64,000 nucleotides of DNA from Zhuqueibacter pondensis (GCA_034505955.1 JAPDQK010000031.1:1-64000), one strand, 5' to 3'; counted from the first letter of the stretch, positions 37,593 to 46,920 are shown. Translations and numbers: made by a program. Notes: generated by a model from the sequence alone, not told the origin.

Positions 37593-38521
37593 GGTCCGAT
37601 CTCCTAAAAGTAAATAGGGGGCAAATCTCCGAACCTCCCAAATTTTAAAAAGAATCTTGTTCAAAGACTTCCTACCTTTTATAGACACAAAAACAGTGAA
37701 TTCTCTCCTGACTTTAAAAAAATTTTACCCCTGACTTCAGGTTTACATCGGCGGCCATAAGCTCTACGGCCATGCGTTTCAGAAGCAAACTATGGATAAA
37801 TTGAGGTGCGGGGGGAAACGATCTTGCGCTCTATTTGCTTTTTTACAACGAAAATTAGCTCATCTCAGAGAAGTTAAGGGGAAAAATGTAACAAAATGTA
37901 CATAACTCGAGCGCAAAAGTCAAGCTTCAAATCAACTCAGGAACGAGGTTTTTAAATTGGAAAGACAGAAACTTCCTAGTTTTTATACTCGTTTAGGGTG
38001 AAAATTTCGCTGCGATGTCATTCAGGAGGCCTGCGGCTGTAAGCTACGCCCGCAGGGAATCTTTTTACGCATGAAGTAAAGCGTGAATTTCTAACGTGTT
38101 AGTTGATGCTGAAAAAGATTCACTGCGGGCGTAGTCTACAGACGCAGTCTTCCAGAATGACAGACGAGTTTGGTAGCATGCAAAAACTAACCCTAAACCA
38201 GTATAACTTTTATCTGAAACGGAGGTGATCACAACAGAGCGGGGAGCGTGATCAAATCAAGAACAGACCCCATCCCCGGAAACTCACGAGCCATGAGCAG
38301 AGACAACACTTCTTCCTTGTATTTTCCAATAGATAAACTACGCACACCGGGATTAGCCTGCGGAAAATCGCCGTTTCGTGAGCCGCGTCTCGGTAAATTT
38401 CAAATTGAACAAAGCAACAATTTACTTCGTCTTTCGTAAGAGACACTGGTCTTCAAAAAACATGACACAGAAGTCATTCATCCAACCCAATCAAATAATC
38501 AGGAAGGAGGCAGTGAAGTCC
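37593..38521. other. Divergent intergenic region
   Basis: Between the minus-strand operon and the M16 gene. It holds MITE copy 2 (37984-38205). The 390 bases next to the operon are AT-rich and must contain its promoter; TATAAAAGG-like sequence lies on the minus strand near 37680, without a clear -35. The about 315 bases between the MITE and the M16 start have only short frames that I do not support. Confidence 0.5.
37984..38205 (-). mobile_element. MITE family 1, copy 2
   Basis: Opposite orientation to copies 1 and 3. The ends are TATACTCGTTTAGGGT and the inverse of TATACTGGTTTAGGGT. About 218 bases between TA flanks, with the inner arms CTACGCCCGCAGGGAATC and ATTCACTGCGGGCGTAG intact. Confidence 0.85.
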
Positions 38522-41263
38522 ATGCAAAAAAACCACATCATGACGTTTTTCCTGCTGTTGAGCTTGCCGGTGTTGGCGTTCGCAATGCCACAAGCCAGCC
38601 AGGAGATCGACATTCCCTACCAGAAATTCGTTCTCCCCAATGGGTTGACGCTCATCGTTCACGAGGATCATAAAGCGCCAATTGTGGCGGTGAATGTCTG
38701 GTATCATGTCGGCTCCAAAAACGAAAAGCCCGGCAAGAGTGGCTTTGCGCACCTGTTCGAGCATCTGATGTTCAACGGCAGCGAAAATTTCAATGATGAT
38801 TATTTCAAGGCGATGGAGAGAATTGGGGCCACGGATTTGAACGGCACCACCAACGAAGATCGCACCAATTATTTTCAGAATGTGCCCACTTCGGCGCTCG
38901 ACATCGCGCTGTGGATGGAATCCGATCGCATGGGGCATTTGCTGGGTGCCATCGACCAAGCCAAGCTCGATGAGCAGCGCGGCGTGGTGCAAAATGAGAA
39001 GCGGCAATACGAAAACGAGCCTTATGGCGTGACCGAAGAACTCATCACCAAGAGCACCTGGCCAGCCGGCCATCCCTATTCCTGGACCGTGATCGGCTCG
39101 ATGGAAGATCTCAATGCCGCCTCTCTCGATGACGTCAAGGATTGGTTCAAGACATATTATGGCCCGGCCAATGCGGTCCTCGTTGTAGCCGGTGACATCG
39201 ACGCCGCAACGGCCAAGGCGAAAGTGGAAAAATATTTTGGTGATATTCCCTCCGGCCCGCCGATTGCGAAACATGACGTGTGGATTGCCAGGCGCACCGG
39301 CACGCAGCGCCAACAGGTGCAGGATCGCGTGCCACAAGCACGCATTTTCAAAGTATGGAATGTTCCTCAATGGGGCTCGGCGGAGAACGATTATCTCACG
39401 CTCGTGGCCAGAGTATTGAGCGACGGCAAAACCTCGCGCCTGTACAAACGTTTGGTTTACGACGATCAAACGGCGACCAATGTGTCGGCATACATCGATT
39501 CCCGGGAAATCGCCGGACAATTTTATATCGATGCGATGGCCAAGCCCGGCCAAGATTTGGCCAAGATAGAAAAAGCTATTGATGAAGAGTTGGCCAAATT
39601 TTTGGCTGAAGGCCCGACTGAGGTCGAGCTGCAACGTGTGAAAACGCAGTACGAAGCCCGCTTCGTTCGCGGCATCGAGCGCATCGGCGGCTTCGGCGGC
39701 AAGTCCGATATTCTGGCGATGAATCAAGTTTATGGCGGCAGTCCGGATTATTACAAAACCACGCTGCAACGCGTGCGCGAGGCGACGGCGCAAAATCTGC
39801 TTACCGCTGCCAAACAATGGCTCACCGATGGTGTTTACATTCTCGAAGTGCATCCGTTCCCGGAATACAAAACCGCCAAGTCCGAGGTCGATCGGTCAAA
39901 GTTGCCAACTGCCGGTGCGGCGCCGGAGGTGAAATTCCCGACATTGCAGCGCGCGACCCTGTCGAACGGATTGAAGATTATTTTGGCCGAGCGGCCCTCC
40001 ATTCCGGTCGTCAATTTCAACCTGCTCGTCGATGCCGGTTATGCCGCGGATCAGTTGGCTGTTCCAGGCACTGCAAGTCTGGCGATGGATATGCTGGATG
40101 AAGGCACGAAGACCAGAACTTCGCTGCAAATCAACGAACAGTTGGCCTTGCTTGGCGCCAATCTCGGCACCGGCTCCAATCTGGATGTCTCCTCGGTTTC
40201 GCTCTCGGCCCTTAAATCCAATCTCGATGCTTCGTTGGACATCTATGCCGATGTGATCCTCAATCCTTCGTTTCCGGAGGCTGATTTCGCGCGATTGCAA
40301 AAGCTCCAGATTGCCCGCATTCAACAGGAGCAAGCTTCGCCATTCTCCATGGCGCTGCGGGTTCTCCCCAAACTGATATATGGAAAAGACCATGCGTATG
40401 GAAATCCGTTCACAGGTTCCGGCACGGCAGAATCCGTTGCCAAGTTGACACGCGCCGATTTGATCAAATTCCATCAGACCTGGCTCAAGCCGAACAATGC
40501 GACCTTGATCATTGTCGGTGCCACCACGATGGCGGAGATCAAGCCGAAATTGGAGAAGCTGTTCAGCGCCTGGAAGCAAGGCGAGGTGCCCAGGAAAAAT
40601 ATCGGCACGGTGGCGATGCCGGCCAAATCGGTGGTGTATCTGATGGATCGTCCCGGTTCTCTGCAATCGGTCATCATCGCCGGGCACGTGGCACCGCCGA
40701 GCAATAATCCTGATGAGATTGCAATCACGACCATGAACCGAATTCTCGGCGGCGAGTTCACCTCGCGCGTCAACATGAACCTGCGCGAAGACAAGCATTG
40801 GTCGTATGGGGCGCGGACGATAATCCAAGGCGCTCGCGGCCAACGCCCGTTTCTCGGCTATGCGCCCGTACAATCCGATAAAACCAAAGAATCGCTGTCG
40901 GAAATGTTGAAGGAATTGCGCGACATCGTCGGCAGCCGTCCCATCACCAATGAGGAGTTTGTCAAAGTGCAAAGCAATCAGACGCTTCAGCTCCCGGGTC
41001 GATGGGAGACCATGGCCGCGGTGGGTGGTGCCATCAGCCAGATCGTCCAATATGGCTTGCCGGACAATTATTTCCAGACTTATGCGGAAAAAGTTCGCGC
41101 GTTGAAGCTTGCGGATGTCTCTGCGGCTGCGAAGAAAGTGGTTCATCCCGACAATCTCGTGTGGGTGGTCGTCGGCGACCGCTCCAAAATCGAAGCCGGT
41201 GTGCGCGAGCTGGGATTGGGGGAAATTCGGTTTATTGATACCGAGGGCAATCTGGTTCAATAG
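38522..41263 (+). CDS. M16-family zinc metalloprotease, exported, two-domain
   Basis: Pitrilysin/insulinase-family peptidase with a signal peptide (hydrophobic 7-21, then AMPQA). The inverted zinc motif HLFEH is at residues 77-81, with the downstream Glu in the NEKRQYENEPYG region. The sequence contains the active half and a second inactive-half repeat (about 460-900, GLKIILAERPSIPVV), so the chain holds both lobes of the clam-shell. Start at ATG 38522: AGGAAGGAGG lies about ten bases before. Periplasmic protein or peptide degradation is the expected role. A hairpin (41270-41305) and a terminator (41316-41351) follow. Confidence 0.93.
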   Translation: MQKNHIMTFFLLLSLPVLAFAMPQASQEIDIPYQKFVLPNGLTLIVHEDHKAPIVAVNVWYHVGSKNEKPGKSGFAHLFEHLMFNGSENFNDDYFKAMERIGATDLNGTTNEDRTNYFQNVPTSALDIALWMESDRMGHLLGAIDQAKLDEQRGVVQNEKRQYENEPYGVTEELITKSTWPAGHPYSWTVIGSMEDLNAASLDDVKDWFKTYYGPANAVLVVAGDIDAATAKAKVEKYFGDIPSGPPIAKHDVWIARRTGTQRQQVQDRVPQARIFKVWNVPQWGSAENDYLTLVARVLSDGKTSRLYKRLVYDDQTATNVSAYIDSREIAGQFYIDAMAKPGQDLAKIEKAIDEELAKFLAEGPTEVELQRVKTQYEARFVRGIERIGGFGGKSDILAMNQVYGGSPDYYKTTLQRVREATAQNLLTAAKQWLTDGVYILEVHPFPEYKTAKSEVDRSKLPTAGAAPEVKFPTLQRATLSNGLKIILAERPSIPVVNFNLLVDAGYAADQLAVPGTASLAMDMLDEGTKTRTSLQINEQLALLGANLGTGSNLDVSSVSLSALKSNLDASLDIYADVILNPSFPEADFARLQKLQIARIQQEQASPFSMALRVLPKLIYGKDHAYGNPFTGSGTAESVAKLTRADLIKFHQTWLKPNNATLIIVGATTMAEIKPKLEKLFSAWKQGEVPRKNIGTVAMPAKSVVYLMDRPGSLQSVIIAGHVAPPSNNPDEIAITTMNRILGGEFTSRVNMNLREDKHWSYGARTIIQGARGQRPFLGYAPVQSDKTKESLSEMLKELRDIVGSRPITNEEFVKVQSNQTLQLPGRWETMAAVGGAISQIVQYGLPDNYFQTYAEKVRALKLADVSAAAKKVVHPDNLVWVVVGDRSKIEAGVRELGLGEIRFIDTEGNLVQ

Positions 41264-41269
41264 CAGTAG

Positions 41270-41305
41270 CCCCGATTTTCTTTTAATATTTCAAAAAAAT
41301 CGGGG
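41270..41305 (+). terminator. Long-loop hairpin after the M16 gene
   Basis: CCCCGATTTT (41270-41279) pairs with AAAATCGGGG (41296-41305). There is no T run after it on the plus strand, so it may stabilise the 3' end or act together with the next hairpin. Confidence 0.5.
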
Positions 41306-41315
41306 CAGTTGCATT

Positions 41316-41351
41316 AGCCCGTTTCGGCTGAGCTGAGGCGGGCTTTTTTTT
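41316..41351 (+). terminator. Rho-independent terminator
   Basis: AGCCCG (41316-41321) pairs with CGGGCT (41339-41344), followed by eight T. It ends M16 transcription. Confidence 0.8.
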
Positions 41352-41382
41352 ATTACGTGCAATGGGCGAAATGAAAACCTGC

Positions 41383-41411
41383 TTGACTTTTTGGTGCGAG
41401 TGATGTATTTT
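41383..41411 (+). promoter_or_regulatory. Promoter of the MNT-HEPN unit
   Basis: TTGACT at 41383-41388, a 17-base spacer and TATTTT at 41406-41411. It shares the CTTGACTTTT form with 49670 and 51580. The first ATG (41441) is 29 bases downstream. Confidence 0.55.
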
Positions 41412-41440
41412 GTGTTAAAGTGACTTTCTAAAGAGTTTAT

Positions 41441-41581
41441 ATGGCAGCAATCAAAACACACAATTTCAACAAGCGTCGTTGCATTCATAAGCGGGCCGTC
41501 CGTACCGTGGTAAAACAAATCGCCGAAAAATTCCAAGCACGAGAATGGATTGACAAAACTGATGGCGAGGTCCATACATAA
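41441..41581 (+). CDS. Small 46-residue frame ahead of the MNT gene
   Basis: ATG 41441 to TAA 41579-41581, with AAAGAG upstream and a promoter 29 bases before. The basic peptide contains VVKQIAEKFQARE, which aligns by eye with ITQRIVELFHPLR at the start of the downstream nucleotidyltransferase. It may be a remnant of a duplicated MNT N-terminus or a short regulatory frame. It ends 19 bases before the MNT start. Confidence 0.35.
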   Translation: MAAIKTHNFNKRRCIHKRAVRTVVKQIAEKFQAREWIDKTDGEVHT

Positions 41582-41600
41582 GATCAATCGACGAACATCC

Positions 41601-41921
41601 ATGACTACGACGGAAACAACTGATAAGATCACCCAACGAATTGTGGAGCTTTTTCATCCACTTCGCGTCATTCTATTTGGTTCTCGAGCTCGCGGCGACG
41701 CGCGGATTGACAGCGACTTCGACTTGCTTATCATTGCGCCATCAGATAAACCTCGCTGGCAGCGAACCGTGCCGGTGTATCGTGCATTGGCAGGGATGGG
41801 TGTTCCCAAAGATATTGTGTGGTGGACGCCGGAAGAGATTGAAGAGTGGAGTAGTGTGAAGTCACATTTTATTAATACGGTGCTTCGCGAAGGTAAGGTA
41901 CTCTATGAAAACTCCAATTGA
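41601..41921 (+). CDS. MNT-type nucleotidyltransferase (antitoxin-like)
   Basis: Minimal nucleotidyltransferase of the polymerase-beta superfamily. The active-site signature FGSRARGDARIDSDFDLLI shows the GS(x)nDxD pattern with both aspartates. About 106 residues from ATG 41601; the frame is open to TTG 41550, but the first 17 residues there do not fit the family. The next gene, a HEPN protein, overlaps its end by 17 bases. In known MNT-HEPN pairs the nucleotidyltransferase modifies and silences the HEPN partner; that is the likely role here. Confidence 0.85.
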   Translation: MTTTETTDKITQRIVELFHPLRVILFGSRARGDARIDSDFDLLIIAPSDKPRWQRTVPVYRALAGMGVPKDIVWWTPEEIEEWSSVKSHFINTVLREGKVLYENSN

Positions 41922-42318
41922 CAACGCGAAAGCACTCTTACAAAAAGCGGCAAATGATTTGATAGCGGCACAAGCCACAATGGCCACAGGGCAAGCGCTG
42001 GATACTGTCTGCTTTCATGCCCAGCAAGCCGTTGAGAAGAGCTTGAAGGCGATACTTGCGCTGCATGACGTAGAATATCCGCGACGACACGATTTGGCTG
42101 AATTGATAGAGCTGGTCAAGCCGCGTTTAGCGGAGATTGCGCTCTATGAAAATCGCATCAACAGCTTGACCCCTTTCGCCGTGGAAATTCGATATGACAC
42201 CGCATTCGATCCAACAAGTGAAGAGGCCAATGAAGCGGTGAACCTCGCCGTGGAGTTTCACATATTTATCAGCAAAATTGTCGAATCCTCGCGCCCCGAT
42301 ATCCAAAGGACCACCTAG
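41905..42318 (+). CDS. HEPN-domain protein (toxin-like partner of MNT)
   Basis: 137 residues, mostly helical, with the HEPN family core CFHAQQAVEKSLKAIL near residue 36 and YPRRHDLAEL near 59. I do not see a clean R(x)4-6H ribonuclease motif in the C-terminal helix, so RNase activity is uncertain. It overlaps the MNT gene by 17 bases, the typical two-gene arrangement of type VII-like modules. Confidence 0.85.
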   Translation: MKTPIDNAKALLQKAANDLIAAQATMATGQALDTVCFHAQQAVEKSLKAILALHDVEYPRRHDLAELIELVKPRLAEIALYENRINSLTPFAVEIRYDTAFDPTSEEANEAVNLAVEFHIFISKIVESSRPDIQRTT

Positions 42319-42606
42319 GGCTTGAAAACAAGATTGCGACGAGTAAACCTCCAGCCTATTTTACCTTTACCGAAGCGAGTTTTTTGTTTTGACAATCAAT
42401 GCGCACGATATAATGTCAGAGCGGACTTGGGGAAGTTCATCAGCAAAACGTTCTTTTAGAAGTACGCGCCCCCAACGGGCATGACTTCAGAAGCGTAGCC
42501 GGTGGCTATCGCCACTTTGATTGAATAAGATTCCAGCTTGAACCGATGATCACCGGCTACACCCATCGAGATTTAGTTTCGCAAATATTTTTGACAGACG
42601 AACGGC
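42319..42606. other. Intergenic region with no supported gene
   Basis: TTGACA (42389) and TATAAT (42409) occur 14 bases apart, too close for a standard promoter, and no frame follows. I see nothing else. Confidence 0.4.
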
Positions 42607-42783
42607 CTATCTCTTCGGCCCTGCCTTTCTCACCTCAATCGGACATTCCGCCTCGAACTTCTTGAAGTTCTCAATGAAGCGTAAATCCCTGGTGATTCAG
42701 TACAGCTCGCAGTTCTTTTGCTTCCTGCGCAATTCGGTGGAATATGATCAGGGCCATCACATAAATATACACGGGAAATGAGG
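42607..42783 (-). pseudogene. Possible decayed PIN-domain toxin
   Basis: Two short minus-strand frames meet near 42696. The upstream one reads FHRIAQEAKELRAVLNHQGF and stops; the overlapping downstream one reads RDLRFIENFKKFEAECPIEV. The latter resembles the C-terminus of PIN (VapC-like) proteins. A frameshift would join them. The evidence is only by eye and the gene, if it was one, is broken. Confidence 0.25.
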
Positions 42784-42812
42784 CAATCGGTGGTCAAGTT
42801 CTTCCGCTGCCA

Positions 42813-45026
42813 TTACAGTTTCTGCAACTCTGTCAAGGCACAAACAGCGCTCAATGCTTCGGCAAACGCCTTGGCGGTCGAAAAACGTTTGGCCTTGTCT
42901 TTGGCCATCGCTTGCACGAGCACGGCATCGAGCGCTGGGGACAATGCGGGATTGAGATCGGAGACCAGAATCGGCATCTGCGAGAGTATACGGTTGGAAA
43001 TGGTCGCGATCGATTCGCCCAGAAACGGTCGATGGCCGGTGGCCATTTCATAAACGATCACGCCGAGCGAAAAAATGTCGGATTGGCCGTCGACTTTTTC
43101 GCCGCGAATTTGCTCGGGCGACATGTAACTTGGCGTTCCCAACACCGCGCCCTCCTGCGTCAACGTCGAGTACGCCACATGCGCAATGCCGAAGTCCATC
43201 ACTTTTACCACGCCGTCGTTGGTGATCATGATATTCGCCGGCTTGATGTCGCGATGCACGACACCGTTGCGATGCGCGTAATCGAGCGCCTCGCAAATCG
43301 GCATGACGAGACGGCAGATCTCTTCCAGCGGCAGCGGCGCGCGTTTGGCGATAATTTGCTCGAGGGTTTCACCTTCCAGAAATTCCATTGCGATAAACGA
43401 GTACGGCCCGGCCTCATCGGCTTGGTAAATGGTAACAATGTTGGGATGACTCAGCGCACCGGCGGCTTGCGCTTCGCGGAGAAAACGTTGGCGCAGACGT
43501 TCACCGCCGATCTCCGCCATGTCGGTACGAATCGTTTTGATCGCCACCCGGCGATTGATGGTGGGATCATAGCCCTCATAAATTTTGCCCATGGCGCCGG
43601 CGCCAATCTCGCCGATGATGTCGAAGCGTCCGAGGCGCACCAGTTGTCCCCGGGTGTCGGTGAGCACGACTTTTGTCTCGGCGCCGAGTGCAAAGACACG
43701 GTGACGATGCAGCCCCAGTTGTTTTCGGAGCAGCGCGGTTATCCCGCCGGTGGTTATCACCGCGAGAATCATCCCCATGCTTTTGAACCAAATGTGGCCG
43801 AGTGTGAAAAATCCGAACGCGCTCACCCACGCCAGCAGCACCAGTGCCAATAACGCGACGCCCACATACAATCGTGGTAAACGCAACGCTGCAAACGCCG
43901 CCACCAACCCGAAGACCAACAGCGCCAAAAGCTCGACAATCTCGACAGCGGCATGACGGATCAACAACTCCTGCTGCAAAATGTTCGAGATCGAAGTCGC
44001 GAGCTTTTCAACACCGGGCAGACGAGTGGCAAATGGCGTTTGCAAAAAATCTTGCGTTCCGGCCGCAGTCACACCAATGCAAACTAATTTACCGGCAAGT
44101 TTTGGAGTCTCCTGTAGTAAAACGGTGGCAGCAGAAGTTTGCGGAAAAGCACCGGTGGCACCATAGTAATTAATCAAACTCCAACCACGTCGATCCGTGG
44201 GCACAAGGATTTCGCCGATTTGAATGCCGGCACCGACTTTAACCTGCACCTGCGCCCGCGTCAGTTGCAAGTAATTCATCACCGCTTGCACGGGCAACGA
44301 CGGGAAGTATGACTCCCCATAACGCACAATCTGCGCCTCCCAACGGATCGTCGCATCGCCAAAGTGTTCTTCCGGAAAAAGATTGATGTGACCACCGGGT
44401 CGACTCGCCGCCAGCAATGCGGCAGCCGAATAGTGGATGGCTCCGGCTGTGACTGGCGGATAACTGGAAAATTTTCCGGGAAAGTCAAACAGCAGGTAAG
44501 CGCTCGCCGCCAGATTTTCTGGGAGCACAACTGTTTCCACACGCCTGCCCAAATCTGAAAAATAATAGGGGAACAGCACTTTCCCGGAAGCGGCGGCAAC
44601 GTCCGCCAGCGCCTGGGTACCGGCAGCATCTTCCGGTTTATCCGGCAGCATGAGATCACAAACCACCAACTTGGGATTGCCGGCTACAATGCGCTCGAGC
44701 AGTTGCGCCAGCTTCTGGCGCGGCCATGGCCAGCCTCCGACTTCTTGCAGGCTGCGATCATCAATCGTGACGAGATGAATGCGTTTGTCCGGCGCGATCG
44801 GTCCGCGCAGTCGAAAGAAAAGATCGAGATTGCTTCGCTCCAGGCGCTCGAAATTTTCGGCAAGAGGAACGAGGTGAAGATGAATCATCGCCACCAGCAG
44901 GAGGACCGCGCTCCCGGCAATCAACGGCAACCGGTTTCGCACCAAATGGGAGTGGCCGCGCGAAATTTTTGCGGGACGCGACGAAAGAGATTCTGACGGC
45001 GCGGGATTCACGTTAACGTTCGGCAT
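42813..45026 (-). CDS. CHASE2-domain Ser/Thr protein kinase
   Basis: 737 residues from ATG 45026. After a first membrane segment (about 35-55) comes an extracytoplasmic CHASE2 domain (about 60-345; DLFFRLRGP, IHLVTIDDRSLQEVGGWPWPR), then three membrane segments (about 355-430) and a cytoplasmic eukaryotic-type kinase. The kinase has the glycine loop IGAGAMGKIYEG, VAIKTI lysine, HRDIKPAN at 591-598 and DFG at 611-613, so it should be active. The longer frame to 45125 would overlap the preceding gene by over 100 bases; from 45026 the overlap is 14 bases. That coupling to the LysM-FecR gene suggests a joint envelope-sensing unit. Confidence 0.92.
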   Translation of the reverse strand: MPNVNVNPAPSESLSSRPAKISRGHSHLVRNRLPLIAGSAVLLLVAMIHLHLVPLAENFERLERSNLDLFFRLRGPIAPDKRIHLVTIDDRSLQEVGGWPWPRQKLAQLLERIVAGNPKLVVCDLMLPDKPEDAAGTQALADVAAASGKVLFPYYFSDLGRRVETVVLPENLAASAYLLFDFPGKFSSYPPVTAGAIHYSAAALLAASRPGGHINLFPEEHFGDATIRWEAQIVRYGESYFPSLPVQAVMNYLQLTRAQVQVKVGAGIQIGEILVPTDRRGWSLINYYGATGAFPQTSAATVLLQETPKLAGKLVCIGVTAAGTQDFLQTPFATRLPGVEKLATSISNILQQELLIRHAAVEIVELLALLVFGLVAAFAALRLPRLYVGVALLALVLLAWVSAFGFFTLGHIWFKSMGMILAVITTGGITALLRKQLGLHRHRVFALGAETKVVLTDTRGQLVRLGRFDIIGEIGAGAMGKIYEGYDPTINRRVAIKTIRTDMAEIGGERLRQRFLREAQAAGALSHPNIVTIYQADEAGPYSFIAMEFLEGETLEQIIAKRAPLPLEEICRLVMPICEALDYAHRNGVVHRDIKPANIMITNDGVVKVMDFGIAHVAYSTLTQEGAVLGTPSYMSPEQIRGEKVDGQSDIFSLGVIVYEMATGHRPFLGESIATISNRILSQMPILVSDLNPALSPALDAVLVQAMAKDKAKRFSTAKAFAEALSAVCALTELQKL

Positions 45027-45996
45027 CGAGATCGCGATCGCGTTGTTGGTTCCATCGCACCCAATCGAGGTCCGCGCCGTGATCGACAAAACGACTCGGC
45101 TCGGAGGAACGGCCATCCCGGCCAATCACTACTTGTTGCTGCGCGCGCACCAACTTGACCCAGGTTTCCAAAGGGACCCGTTGCGGCCCGGGAACCTGTT
45201 GCGGCGGTGGCACTTGTTGCGGCGGACCGACTTGTTGCGGACGAATGAGACTGCTGCCGCCGCGCACTTCCACCGTGCCTTCATAAACCCGCACATTGGT
45301 TGTACTGTCGGCGGCAACGGTGGCGCGATAAGCCGTGCCTTGCACACCGGCAATCGCGGTCGGGAATTTGACCTCGACTTTGGGCTGGCGGCTGAAAATT
45401 TTGGTGACGCGTGTCCACAACGAACCCAAAGAAAGATCGAACTGGGCTTGTGCCGGTGGTGCATGGGCATGGAGTGTTTGGGCGCGCAAGAGTTTGGTAA
45501 TTTTCAAATGTGAATTGGCGGCAAGACGCATGACGCTGCGATTATCCAACACCAATTCAGCCCGTGCCTTTGCGCCGGTTTGGATTTCATCGCCGGGACC
45601 CAAAAACAAATTCGGTTGCACTGGAATAAAATCACCCTGGTTGCCACGACGATATTGCACCGGTCCATCGTAAAAAGTGACAACTGCCTGCAGCGCTGCG
45701 GTGCGAAGCTGCTCCGAACTCGGCTCCGGCGCCGAGCGCAGGGGAAAAATCAACGAGTCGCCGGGATGAATCAGGTTGAGGTTGGCGAGGTGAGAATTGG
45801 CCTGTTTCAAAACCGTGAACAGCGAATCATTGAAAAAACCGTAATAGCGCACGGCAAGATAACTCACCGTATCGCCACGGCGAACAATGAACGTCTTGTG
45901 GGAAATTGGTGAGTGGCTGGAGAACATAAAGGGGGAGACAAGAATGCCAGTCACCACCAGCAGAGATCTAAACATTGGCGGAGATTGGGATCTCAT
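45013..45996 (-). CDS. LysM-FecR domain exported protein
   Basis: The signal sequence (about 10-26) is followed by a LysM domain (about 34-85; VRRGDTVSYLAVRYYG, NLIHPGDSLIFP) expected to bind peptidoglycan, and a FecR-type domain (about 105-250; FLGPGDEIQTGAKARAELVL, GVQGTAYRATV). A Pro/Gln-rich stretch with repeated PPQQVP units (about 255-275) and a charged tail complete it. It overlaps the CHASE2 kinase by 14 bases. FecR-like proteins commonly partner with membrane sensors, so this may present a cell-wall signal to the kinase. Confidence 0.87.
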   Translation of the reverse strand: MRSQSPPMFRSLLVVTGILVSPFMFSSHSPISHKTFIVRRGDTVSYLAVRYYGFFNDSLFTVLKQANSHLANLNLIHPGDSLIFPLRSAPEPSSEQLRTAALQAVVTFYDGPVQYRRGNQGDFIPVQPNLFLGPGDEIQTGAKARAELVLDNRSVMRLAANSHLKITKLLRAQTLHAHAPPAQAQFDLSLGSLWTRVTKIFSRQPKVEVKFPTAIAGVQGTAYRATVAADSTTNVRVYEGTVEVRGGSSLIRPQQVGPPQQVPPPQQVPGPQRVPLETWVKLVRAQQQVVIGRDGRSSEPSRFVDHGADLDWVRWNQQRDRDLDAER

Positions 45997-46188
45997 AATA
46001 CTGTAATTTGGTAAATTTTCTCGTGCTTTTTAAAATAATGTTCGCAAACAGTTTTTTTGTCTGCCTGCGCCCGCAGGTTCCGTTTGGAATAATGAAACGG
46101 ACTTCGTCTTGACTTCCCGGCAAGAAGCCACAACAGGTGTCCACTCAATGACAGTGGATGACTCAGAAAAGTTCACCGTGCTCGTATG

Positions 46189-46920
46189 TCAGCCATCGAA
46201 CAACACATAAACCGGCATCTGCATTGGCAGGCACGTGTTTGAGTTTGCGAAGAGTATTCTTGCGCAGATACAGTCCGGAACAAAACGCTTGCCACAGGTC
46301 ATGTGGACGGTGATAAAGGCCACCCCGTATTCAAACTCACGCCCTTCATGTGTATCGAAATGCCAACCGCTCACCTCGAAGTATACTGGTTTAGGGTAAT
46401 TCTTGTATGCTACCAAACTCGTCTGTCATTCTGGAAGAATCTTTTTTAGCATCAAGTAAAACGTTAGAAATTCAGGCTTTACTTCATGCGTAAAAAGATT
46501 CCTCCTGAAAGACATCGCAGTAAAATTTTCACCCTAAACGAGTATAGAGACTGGTTTTGGGCTTGGCGCTTTTAGAATCGTCAATACTAATGGTGAGACA
46601 CTCAGGATTGGCGCGTTTTGGTTCTCTTCCAACACCCGGCGCGTGAGCGGATGCAAACAACAGCGCCGGAGGTCTTGAACCTCCCATGAGCTGCAGGTGA
46701 AAAAATCCGTGAACGGGGATTGAGCCGTTGCATTCGGGATCAAACGATTGAGCTTGGCAATCGTCCTTGTGCCAGTGCAGGCCAAATCGACCTCGCTGAA
46801 ATTCTTGAGATGGCGTTGCCGCGGCTCACTCAAATGCAATTTGAGAAAGAACAAAATTTTGCCGGCGCACAGAAAATATAGGTCGCGCAAGAGACAAAAG
46901 CAAGAACAAGGTTTTGTCAA
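46189..46920 (-). pseudogene. Decayed DDE transposase interrupted by a MITE
   Basis: Two minus-strand fragments flank MITE copy 3. The N-terminal one (46920 to about 46547) carries LSEPRQRHLKNF, RTIAKLNRLIPNATAQSPF and DFFTCSSWE, typical of the N-terminus of IS4/IS701-like DDE transposases, then APILSVSPLVLT where VDDT is expected. The other (about 46381 to 46189) reads GWHFDTHEGREFEYGVAF and PVYVLFDG, matching the next part of such enzymes. The frames do not rejoin after removing the MITE, the first catalytic Asp is lost and the C-terminus is missing, so it is dead. Confidence 0.55.
46382..46546 (+). mobile_element. MITE family 1, copy 3 (short form)
   Basis: Same ends as copy 1 (TATACTGGTTTAGGGT and inverse TATACTCGTTTAGGGT) but only about 161 bases between TA flanks. 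Both inner CCTACGGGCGTAG-type arms are missing, so the remaining stem is still symmetrical. It sits inside the transposase remnant. Confidence 0.85.

Noticed and set aside
38248..38446. Short frames on both strands before the M16 gene
   Set aside because: Composition is not protein-like and there is no ribosome site; they overlap the M16 leader.
42389..42414. TTGACA and TATAAT, both perfect
   Set aside because: The spacer is only 14 bases and no gene follows on that strand.
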